From contig CM042157.1 in the NCBI GenBank assembly GCA_023376005.1, forward strand, positions 94,072,444 through 94,136,443: a stretch of 64,000 nt of DNA, read 5' to 3'. Under the pieces are notes generated by a model that was given only the letters and a program-made list of their open reading frames with translations, made no database searches and was not told the DNA's origin. The position numbers and the translations under genes were made by a program. Numbering within the stretch: the stretch's first letter is position 1; the number at the start of each line of letters is the position of its first letter. This document shows, piece by piece, positions 11,801 through 24,118 of this stretch. This stretch comes from Doryteuthis pealeii. Lineage: Eukaryota; Mollusca; Cephalopoda; Myopsida; Loliginidae.

Positions 11801-14800
11801 TACTCTCTCCAGTTTATTTTTCCGTGTCTGTTTTTCCATAAAATATCATGTTGAACATGAAGTTAATTATAGTTTTGTAAACTCATTTTTACATCTCCTA
11901 AAATTCCTATCAGCAATGTTAGTGAAAGTTTATCATATCTTTACTTGATCAATCCGACATGCGTCCTGGAAAACCATCATTGAAAATAAAAATAGTTAAA
12001 ATAAATCTAAACCATTTTGTTAACACAAATATTTATTGTATTTTTTAAAATCTGATCTATGGGTAATTCTATATCAAATCATCCAGGCTATGTCACCCAC
12101 CCCCTTCAATTCTGAAATTAAGGATTTCTGATTTGCAAAATTTTAACTGGTGTAGCTTTGGTTCTGAGCAAAAATCAAATATCTTTTTGCTATAAATAAT
12201 GTGAAATAATAATAGAAAATAATTTTTATCATAGATGCAGTGCCACCTAAGGATATTGCTATGAAAAAATCAGAAATCATCAATAACTTAAAATTGGTTG
12301 ACTTTAAAACTTTTTTGATAGCATTTCTGGATTCCTTGGGCAAAAATGTTTTTATAAACCAATTTTAGTAGTAAGAAAAGCTCTAGAACTCATTTTACTG
12401 ACAAAAATAGATTACAAAAAGTCACCATTTTTTGCCAGCCCCACCAAATTTGGAGAGCTAAAAATTGACATAACTCTGCTAATTTTTGAAATTGGAAGCT
12501 TAAATTTTGGATATTGTCTAACATTAACATAGTCCACACCTGGAAAAAAAAATTGAAGGAGGTGGGTGACAATTTAACTTTTTTCTGAATGATCTGATAT
12601 AGAATTATCTCTATGCAAAGTAGCCATTTTTACTTTGCCAAAAACGGTTGATAAACACTGATCTAGACAGTCTAGATTTAGATCTACATTCTAATTTTCA
12701 AGTTAAGAAAGATCCTCATTTGTATCTCACCATATTATTTACCTTTTTTTGAAATTGTAAGTACCAGCAAATATATGCAGCCTCTGGGTACAAGTATTTA
12801 ACTTTTAATGTAATAAAATATATTAAATTAGGTTAACGAAACTAAATAAGAATGCAGATAAAAAGATTTGAAACAGAGGCGGGTTTAATCGAAAAATAGA
12901 ATATCACTCCTGTCTTTCATTGCAAAAAAATAGGTTAACTCTTAACGTCCTATACCACCTCATTCCGCCCGGCTGGCAGTCACATTTGTTTTTATTAATT
13001 CACCCCAAATGATAGTCTTTGTTTAAATGTAATATTAAACATATTTGGGTGTCTTTAATTCAAGGGAAATAACAAGTTATTTTAAATGAAAAGGTCATTT
13101 TTAGCCATTTTTTTTATTTTTTATAAATCCTTATAGGAATGGGGCTCTGGACTTAGAAAATTCTCTACAGGATGTTAAGTGTTAAAATAGGAAGTAAAGA
13201 ATAAAATGACAGTTATTTCTTCTTGTTAATGGAGTTCTTTTAATATTTATCCCTGAGATTTTTGCTCATATTCATTAAAATAAAACGAAACAATTAGAAA
13301 TCAATAATACTAAGCACATATTTATTAAAATCAAATTTTTAATAACAATATGCAAATTAGTACTTCCTGTTAACACTGTAAACCGCTATTTTGTTGTATA
13401 TATAGATACAATTGCATGTTATTAGTATGAGTATATATAAAAAGATATGAAAACACCACAAAATGCTGTTAAAGTGAAAACATTTTATAACTTAGCTGAT
13501 ATTGAACAATATTTCGATTTTATGAAAATCGTCATCAGAGCTTGTTTATACTCCGTGTTCAATATCAGCTAAGTTATAAAATGTTTTCACTTTAACAGCA
13601 TTTTGTGGTGTTTTCATATCTTTTTATATATACTCATACCGTCGGATTCATTTCCTTTCTTTTAACTTATATGTTATTAGTATGTAGATATGGTCAACAG
13701 TATTAATAATGTAAAACAATTTTTATTAATAATTGAGGTTTAAATAAAAATAGAATCATGGAGAATGTGACATAAATAACTAAGGGAATTGTGACTTGAG
13801 TAGTGATATAGTTTCGGTTACAGACAAACGCTTAATCTCCATTATAATAAAATAGTAGGCAAAGATTGTCTAATCAGTAGGGGGGGGTCACAGTCAAGTC
13901 TGACTCAAGGCTCCAATCGACAGTCCAACCACTCCCAACTGTATCTCGCTCCAAAATCCAATTTTCCGAAACTCTTCTTTGTCCCGCTCGTCTCAACAAC
14001 AAAATACTACTACAAGTCGTTCTGCCTGGTCTCTGAGAATAAGTCCTTTAAATACACCTCAATTTCACCACATCCGGGCTCCTAACTCATAATTGTCCGT
14101 TCAGCACGTGCGACACTCGCCAGCACGGCGCGACCACCCACATCCGGGCCACTATGCCATTTCCTACTTCACCGATCGTCCACAGCTCTCACATTCTGAA
14201 GGAAGCGGGTTCGACTCTAGGTCAGTCCTACACGCTAGGCAAAGCCTAGCCCACTTCCTTCGAGAATACGGCAAGTCTTCACCCCAGCCACCCTCTCCGT
14301 CACACCGTGTTGCACGAGGCGGGTCTCCTCTCTCACTACAGATTTTTTTGTTCATACCTGATGTTTATTCTTTTTTTTTTCAGCCTTGGTATAAAGCGTA
14401 AGAGAAAAGCGGAATTTGATGAAGAACAATCGTATGAAAAAGCACCAAGAAGTAACTTTGAGGAGAAAGACACAAAAGTCTACAAATCTCTTCTACCTGT
14501 AAAAATTAAAAATAAAGTCATTCCACAAGTTCGAGAAATTGAGGCTAATAAAGGTGAGTTAACACTAATCTTTAATTTACTTTATCTCTTCTAGAAAAGA
14601 TTAAAAGTCAGTAAAGAATCAGCTGATATTTGTGGGTCAACAGTGACATGGAGTGGGTCTATTAGGGAAAAGTAATAGTTTATCAGGGGCCGGGTTAGCT
14701 CAGTCGGTAGAGCGTTCGGCTAGAAACCACAGGGATCTGTGCGGTAAAGTAAGGAGCTGATGGTAGGTGTGGCGCTCCACTTCAGACACTAAAATAATCT

Positions 14801-17800
14801 CCTTGGTCTAGCGCAAGTGAAAAGGGGATAGACTCCCTCTCTGATTGGCTGATACCGACTTTAGGCCACCCCAACGACTTTTACTGTCGTAAAACAAAAC
14901 AAATATCTCAGTGAAGTGGAGAGAAAGACTGTTTGAGTTCTCCAGGTGTCACGGATTTGAACTTATTTACAGCATTAACAACAACAGTTTTCAAAAAAAA
15001 AAGAATAGAATATTATGTTCCCTACATACTTCCATTAATAAAAATGACAATTTTTAATTCAAACATTATTTTCAATATTTTTTTTTTATAAAGACTGTAC
15101 TATATTATGTCATTATTTTTAGCTAAATATTTTTTATACAATATTTTCTTTAATTAAATAAATACGATTTTGCTATACAATAAACAAAAGTATTTATTTT
15201 ATATTTTATAAAAATCCCCACCCCCACCCCCCGAAAAAAAAAGAAAAAAAAGTAGACAACAGGAACTTTTAATATAAAATTCCTTAGAAAATAAGCTAAC
15301 GATTTAGAAGAGAAAAAAAACCAAAAAAGGATAATTATTTTTTTCTTATTTACGAGATTTAAGTTTCAAATTTTAAGACAGCTAGTACCAAACCTACTAG
15401 TATTGATTTATTTATTATTATTTTTTACATATGTACCGTCATTGAATTATCTTTCCAAAAATGTAAAATTTATTTTCATACAAAAAAAATTACCAAGAAA
15501 TTTGTACGGGAGATCAATACGCGAAACAAAAACTAATGAAAAAAAATAAATTAGCCTTTTCAATTTAATAAACATTTATTTACAATAAAAGTTCTTCTTT
15601 TACTACTTCATATACCAAAAGTTTTATTAAAATTGGGTAGTTAGTTTATTTTAGATGATTTTTAAAAGAATTTCCTGTGATCTCCCTTAGTAGCAGGCAC
15701 AAGAAATTGAGCATACCTAGCAACCAGTCTAGGAGAAGGAAACTCTGAATTCAAACCTGTTTAATTCTGCCTAAAAATTGACTTTGTGTCACATCCTACT
15801 TGTGTGGAGGGGTTGGGTAAATACATATTAGATCATTTTGTATATTTGTTTATGTGTTGTTTTTTTTTGTTTGTTTTTTTTTTTTTAATTTAAAATCAAT
15901 TTTATATTTCAAAGATTCAGGAGTGAAGAAGATGAAGATGAAGAGGAAAATGAAGATTTACAAACGGAGGAAGAAGAACGGAATATTTCTGCTGCAGAAC
16001 AGATGTATAAACAGAACCAAAAATTGGTTGAGACGAAACGGAAAATGGCCTTAATTGCTCTTTCTATTATTGAGAATCCACAAGAGAAGGTAAGGAGATA
16101 ATTTGGCATTGGTATTAAATGTTTCTTATTTCTTTGAGGGGGGGGGGGCTTCGTTCAGTCAGTAGAGCACCAGCTTAGGAATCACAAGGTTCCTCGTTTG
16201 ATACCGGTCCCCACCAACTCAGTGCATGATTAGCACAGATTGAATAATCTAATCTGTACGCCAAAGTGGGAAGCTATTGGTAGGTGTGGCGCTCCACCTC
16301 AGCAAAAAAAACAATCTCCCTGGTCTAGCACTAGTGAAAAGGGGATAGACTTCCTTGGTATTTAGCTGATACTGTCAATAGGCCACTCTACCAACTTTAC
16401 TTTAAAAAAAATTTCTTTGATAGGAAATTTTTTACAATCTTATTTTCGTCAGAATTTTTGCAATGAGGCTTGATGATTTGTATCATTTAGATTAGTGGTT
16501 CCCAAACTTTTTCATGCTGCCCCCTCTCCCGGCCTCCCAGTGGATTCCTAGCACCCTCTTTGGCCTCCCAGTAGATTCCTAGTACCCCCCTCCCTTATAC
16601 ACACATGCAAACACACACTTTTTTTTTGTATGCTTCAAATTTAAAACTATGTAGTAAAAAGTAAAGTCGTCGGGGCGGCCTAAAGTCAGTATCAGCAAGG
16701 GAGTCTATCCCCTTTTCATTAGCGCTAGACCAAGGAGATTGCTTTTTTGTGTCTGAGGTGGAGCGCCACACCTACCATCAGCTCCTTACCTTACCGCACA
16801 GATCCCTGTGTTACTCAAAGGCTGAGTTGGCGAGGGCTGGTATCACACGAATAAAACCGAATTTATTAAACCAATTTATTTGACAGTTTTTGCTTTCTCA
16901 GTCATATGGAAAGGTTTATAATTCTTGTATCAGTTTGATTCTGTATAAACTGCATACGTGTCCCTTTACGTTAATATTTATGACATATTTTGTCACTTAG
17001 ATTTTGTAGAATAAAACAATTTATTTATTAACTGCTTCTAACGTGACCCTGTTGCCTACCCACCACCCCTTTTTTTGCCTTATCACGCCCTAGATCTTTC
17101 AAACACTCCCAGGAGGGCAGTATCAACCACTTTGGGAACCACTGATTTAAATTTTTTGGACTGTTGTCCTCATCTTTATTGTTATATAGAATAAAGATGA
17201 GGATAACAATACAAAAAATCTAAATGATTCAAAATTTTATTTTAGCTAAAGTTAATTTTATTAATAGAATGTTTTTTTTTTTTTTAATTATTTGAATTTT
17301 CCAAACTGTTGTTCTCATCTTTATTGTTATATACACAATGTTTCGACCGATGTGTCCTCCAGTCTTCTTCAGGTGTTTCTTGTTGAACTTGAAAACCTTA
17401 AATAAAGGGTTTAGCTTGAAGTTCCGCATAGGCTCCTGATTATGACAAGAAACACTGGAAGAAGCCTGAAGGGTAGATCGGCTGAAAAGTTGTGTATATT
17501 ACAATAAAGATGAGGATAACATTCTGAAAAATACAATAATACAAATTATCAAGCCTCATCTAAAAAAAATTTGGACCCTATGACCTTTAGGCACCCCTTC
17601 CACGATCTCGACTCACAAGAACACTTTTCTCATTTACACCGTCAAAATCCGGTTGTTTGTTAGGGGTTAGTTTTATAATTTAAAAAAAAAAATTCTAAAA
17701 CTCGTCAGTTAACAATTAACTGGATTTTGACGGTGTAAATGGAAATAATGTTCCCACTAATCGAGATTGCAAAAGGGGAGCCTAAAGGTCATATGGTCCA

Positions 17801-20800
17801 AAAATTCAGACAAATAGGTTTTTTTTTTTGTGTTTTTTTTTTGTTTTTTTTTTTTTTTTTTTTGTCATAAATCTCCAACCCTTTCGCAATATATCCACTG
17901 CAATCACATCCATATTTATAAAAAAAACTGTATTAGTTTTTATATCAACAGATTAAATACAAACTATTGCTATGTACTTACTTTTTTTATTTTTATTTTG
18001 GTAATTGAACTATTTAAAAATCGTATTAAGAAAATCAGGGACTCTATACCCAATGAAAATTAGGGACTCTATACCCAATGAAAATTAGGGACTCTATACC
18101 CAATGAAAATTAGGGACTCTATACCCAATGAAAATTAGGGACTCTACCCAATGAAAATTAGGACTCTATACCCAATGAAAATCAGGGACTCTATACCCAA
18201 TGAAAATTAGGGACTCTATACCCAATGAAAATTAGGGACTCTATACTCTATACCCAATGAAAATCAGGGACTCTATACCCAATGAAAATCAGGGGACTCT
18301 ATACCCAATGAAAATTAGGGACTCTATAATGAACTCTATACCCAATGAAAGATTTCTTTGTAAACAATTGAATGTATCAATTACAGAAAATAATTACAAA
18401 AAAAAAAGAAAGATTAAAAGAAAAGTTGGTGAAACAAATACCTTAATTTAAAGGATGAATTAGGAATTTTAAATTTAATGAAACTAAAACTGGCTACTTT
18501 GTATAGAGCAGATTTTTAAAAATACAATAAATAAATATTTATGTAAACAGAATGGCTTAGGTTTGACTAAATAATATTTTATTTTAAATAATAATTATTA
18601 ATTATGAAATACTCCATATATATATTTTGTGAGTCCTGAATTTTCTGTGGCCCCCATTTTTAAAATTTGGCCTTGTGGTACCCCCCAAAATCTCCTGACC
18701 CTGTTGAGAAACCCTGATTTAAATATTTAGTAGAAAACTTCATTTTGTTTATTTGATGATTGTAAATTTTTTTTTTTTCCTATTAATTTAAAAAATGTTC
18801 TTTTCTTTTTAGTTTACTGGATTACGTCAACTGAAACATTTTCTTGAGGAAGATACTCCGGAATTGAAAGTGATGATCCGAAAATTAGGAATGGTGACTT
18901 TAATGGAAGTCTTTAGAGATATCATTCCAAGTTACAAGATTCGCAAATTGACTGAAAAAGAATTACAACAAAAGGTTTTGATTTTGTTTTAAATTATTAT
19001 TAATTGATTAATTTATCTTTTTTTTAAATTATAAATGTGAGTCCCTTAAGTGTACAACAAAACTCACAGGGAAGTCCCTGTGGAGTAGTGGTGAATGTGC
19101 TTGATTGCTATATCATATTATTTTCCTAGCCTCCCACCAGCTGGATTGATACAAGTAATGCACAAACAGAAGCTCATGCAGTGGCCAGTGCAAAAAGTGC
19201 ATGATCCCTTTGGCATTCCCCTTTTGGGGCACCTCAGGCACCATAAAAAAAATTATGATCAGAAAACTAGGAATGTTGACTTTAATGGAAGTCATTAGAG
19301 ATATCATTTGAAATTACAAGATTCACAAACTGACTGAGAAAGAATTTGTTGTGTCTTTAAAAGGGATACAATCAAACAAGGATGTAGTCGAGTTGAAGGA
19401 TCAGTCAACACGTTCGTAGATTTAAGATAGGGAGTTTTATTGCAGAGAGATACAATAAGACAGACAAGGAATAGTGAGGCACGCTACTGATCCTTGAAAC
19501 CAGCCCAGTATAATGCTGTGCTCACCAGGCCCCGACACTAACTTTTTTCATGACCGTCCCGAACAAAATTATCAACCGTCCCGAATTCAAAATATTTTTA
19601 ATTCATTAGCATCATCTATACTTGTCAGTCATCGGTAGCATAATAACATGTAATAAAACATTAAGAAAAGCTGAAGCAGTGATAATTCTGGATATTGGAC
19701 AAAAAATCCATTTTCTAGTGTGTTTTGAGCTAAAAAAAAAAAAAAAAAACTTTTTTACTTTAAGTTACCCTGAGAAGGGTTAGTAGTACATAATTCGGTC
19801 CTTTTAAACTATCTCCCTCCACCATTATTCATTACATGGCTTTGAGAATAGACCTGCGGTGCCATAGCCTCATTTTGAGGTCAGCATTCGGGCAATCACT
19901 GGACGGCCATTATTGGAATGTAGTACTAACTTTTATGAAAAAATTTTTACCGACCCCGGATGTAATTTTTATCGTCCCCGGGACGGCGTTAATGTCAAAC
20001 CCTGGTGCTCACTAAATATATAGTCAGACCACATGGGGGGAGAGAGAGAGTAAAATATTCCATTACAACAAAATGTTTTTATTTTTATTTTTTTATTGAT
20101 TGATATTTTTTATTTATTTATTTATTTATTTTTTTTGTTAATTGTAAATGAGTCAACAAAACCCACAGACTTCTTAACCAGTAGGCATGACATAATCCCA
20201 GACATGTTGGTATGCTGTTAAAATCCATTAACCAACCAACAAAACCCCACCAGGGAATTCCTTGTGTTGTAGTAAGAAGAACATGCTCAATTGCTATATC
20301 AAAGTAAGCAAGTTAAAACTCCAGCTGTGCTGTTACATTCACTTTTGGGAAAGGCATGAACCCTCTCATCCCTGCCCCAGCTATGGGTTAAATTGTACTA
20401 CTACTGTTCTTCTACAAGGATGGCTTTGGATAAGTAAGGGTTAATATGCCATTAAACAAAAAAATTAGACACTTCTAATACTTTCATTGGTTAATTCTTG
20501 GACGGACGTTGGTTCAACTTGTGATTTGTTCTGAAATCCTGTTCGCAGCACCATGTAGAATTAGGAGAACTGACGACCAATTAGGAAAAGGGAGACCACC
20601 CAACAATGCCTGAAATATGAATCAATGAAAGTATTAGAAATGTCTACATCCACATACCACAGTGTTCTGGGTATGACATTAAACTGCATCTACTGGTGAA
20701 ATTCTAATTCTGGAGCTTTGGGGAATGTGGAGTACCCCTTCATCACCATTACTCCTAGGTCCACTCTGATCCAGAGTGGTAGTACCTGTTAGTGTCTCAT

Positions 20801-22999
20801 TTGTGGGTTAAATAGATTTTTTTTTTAAAAGGTGTTTAAAAAAAATTAAATACCCAACAAGAATGAATAAAACAAAATGTCTTTAGCATAAAATAACCCA
20901 ACAAGGGTTGACATGCCATAAAATCCAACCACCTAGCCTCCCTCAATTTACACCTACAAGGTATGCATCCAACTATTCTCTTTCCTATGGGTAAATAAGT
21001 AGGACTGAATTTTAACCTTGGTATAGTGACCTGGTCTAGGAAAAGGAAAACTGAATTCAAACCTGTTAAGCTCTGCTACAGAAATTGAGCTTGTGTCGCA
21101 TCCTGATCATGCAGAGGGTGTTGGTAAATATATACATAAATATAAAACTTATAAAATTGAATAATTTCTTAATTTATTCAGTTTTAAATCATTTACTTAT
21201 ATGAAAAAAGCCATCCATTTCATAGGCATCTTCATTTTTTTTTTTAAATAAAAATATAGGACCAAAAATGTTTGGTTATAAGTCTATGATCAAAGGGGAA
21301 CCATTCTTGACTGATAAATTATTTATTATTTCATCAAACTAACTCTAAACCCTAACCCTGCCTTCTTTTTTCCTAGTAGATCAATAAATAGATAAATAAT
21401 TTATCAGTCAAGAGTGGTTCCCCTTTGATCATGTTAGACTTATGAAATAACCAAATGTTTTTTATTCAAAAAGGTTTGTAGGAGTTTGTTGTTCTCTTTC
21501 TAATGGTTTTTATTAAAACTCAGTCTTAACTGTTTTTTTTTTTTAATTTATTTTAGACATCAAAAGACACAAAGGCTTTACAAACTTATGAGGAAGCATT
21601 GCTTGTTTCTTACAAACATTATTTGGAATATTTGTGGTCAGTTGTTTCAGGTATGTTATTATTTCATTATTATATTTTTCAATTCTTTTTTATATCAACT
21701 CATTCTGAAAGACTTTTTCTATTCTATTCCTTATTAACAACATGTTTATATTTATTTTCTAGTTAAAATTTTAGGGTAATTTATAATAAATGAAGGAAAG
21801 ATGTCATTTGATGTCAATCGTAAAGTAAGACTCTTTATTCATTTATATATACTAGCAAATATATGCACCCTCCGGGTGCAAGTGTCTAAGTTTTAATGTA
21901 ATAAAGTATTGTATTAAATTAGAAAGGCTAATAAAACTAAATAAGAATGCAGATAAAATGATTTGAAACAGAGGGAGGTATAATAGAAAAATAGAACAAC
22001 TGAAACTTACTCTTCCATCACTCTCGTCTTTCATTGTTATTTTTTCTAATTTAAGTATTTAGTTAAAAGAGGAAGTAAAGAATAAAATGACAGGTATCTT
22101 TTCTTGTTAATCGATTTCATTTAAGATTCATTGAAGAGATTTTTGCTTATATTCATTAAAATAAATCCAAACAGTTAAAAATCAATAATACTAAGCACAT
22201 ATTTAATAAAATCACATTTTTAATATCAATATGCAAATTAGCCTTCCCGTTCACACAATAAACCGCTATTTTGTTGTATATATAAATATAATTGCATGTT
22301 ATTAATATGTAGATATGGTTAACAGTATTAATAATGTACAACAATTTTATTAATAATCGAGATTTAAATAAAATTAATATCGTGGAGAATGTGATGTCAA
22401 TAACAAAGGGAATTGTGACTTGAGTAGTAATATAGTTTCGGTTACAGACAGACAAACCCACAATCTCCATTATAATAAGATATATATATATATATATATA
22501 TTAAATGGATTAACTAATTACTTTTTTAAATAAATACATTTTTTGAAAAACTAGCTGAGCTACCCAGTGTTACCTGGGATTTAAAAAGTTAAAAATAAAT
22601 CTCTTATCTAGATTCATATATATAGATTAATAATAAGAATTATTTTCCTATATATTTGTTCTGTTATCTTTTTATTCTTTATATATTCTTGTTTTTAAAT
22701 TATTCTTATTCTTTTTTTATATTTTTTATTTGTTTTTTATTGTTTTATCCTTTTATTAATGTTTTATTTTTTTAATGATTTTTACAAATGGATTTATACC
22801 TTTTTATATTTTTATTTTGCTTTTCTTATGGAAAATGAGAAATAAAAGTTTTGTTTATCCCCTTTTGGACAAAAGTAGGGTGTGGATTTTTATTGAACTT
22901 TGGTCTTTGCTGGTCTCCACAATTTTCCTTTATAAATGGACATGCGCTCAGTCGTTGTACATATGGACAGACATACAGAATCTTTCCTTTATTTATGTT

Positions 23000-23048
<49 letters not shown>

Positions 23049-23693
23049 GTACCTAATTTTTGAAAATTAATTAATTAATGAATTAGGCGGGCATACCTAT
23101 TCAAATGTAAGGCTAAACAAATCTGCTGATGAGGCCTAATAGGCCAAAATGTACATACAGAGATTGATTTTTCTCGATTTGTTTAGCCTTACATTTGAAT
23201 AGGTATGCCCACCTAATTCATTAATTATTAATTAATTAATTTTTGAAAATTAGGTACGACTTCAATTAAGCACATATTCTCCCAAAGATTGCCGGGTAAA
23301 AAGTCATATTAAAACACATTGTTTACTTCTCACATATATATATATATTAGTCATTCACATACAGTCCTGTTTCAAGGCTCATCAGTATGGCTACGCAAGC
23401 TGGGATTGAAACTCAACCAATTTGTCATCAGTTGGATTTCTTGCCTCTGCAGCATCTACACACCCAATTTTAAGAAAGGGAATTTACTGATATATCAGTT
23501 CATTAGAAGTGCTTTATCCATTTAAGGAGAGCCATGCAATTTTTTTAAATATATATATTTCCCAGTTTTCTGAATATAAACACTTATCCAAATTAGCCCT
23601 CAAATTGGATTGTGTGAAATGTTAATTATCTCATAATGAAGTGTTTATGTGATTTTTGTGGCTGGCACTAAAAGATTTTAAATCATTTTCTGG

Positions 23694-23739
<46 letters not shown>

Positions 23740-24083
23740 TCTGTTAATAAACATACCCAACATTTTCTTTAATAAACTTTGCTTTGTGTATTTTCAGGTT
23801 TACAAAGGAAAAATGTAGATTCTGATTTAAGTAAAAATGATTACAAGGTAAGAAAAGAAAAAAGTTTGAAAATTAGTTTCATAATTATGAGTTTGTAGTT
23901 TATTTTTTCTGATAAATTTCAAAAGTAAATAATGGAAAATACCAATTTTTCCCAAAATTTCTTAAGGTTAAGATCATTTATCCTTAACAGAAACAAAATA
24001 TAAACAAAAATAGTCATTTTTTATTATTTGAAGTACTTATGGGACTTTTGGATAAGATTTTTTTATGTATTCTTGAAACTAAT

Positions 24084-24118
<35 letters not shown>

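Larger units (their letters stand above)
12764..13852 (-). mobile_element. Helitron, family I, carrying two nested insertions
   Basis: The 3' end is worn (CCAG at 12764) and the 5' end is at about 13852. Compared with the 21852 copy it is interrupted by a TTAA-target MITE (12933-13187) and by the fold-back element at 13425-13672; both interruption points match uninterrupted sequence in the other copies. Confidence 0.75.

Noticed and set aside
14093..14401. 102-residue ORF before exon 3
   Set aside because: GC-rich unassigned repeat-like sequence, with no similarity; the exon 3 acceptor lies inside it in a different frame.
14689..14770. Possible functional tRNA gene
   Set aside because: The 5' half looks like a tRNA, but the T-arm is missing and the SINE body follows; the other copies confirm a SINE.
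22156..22470. 104-residue minus-strand ORF
   Set aside because: It lies wholly in a non-autonomous Helitron, and the homologous copies lack the frame.
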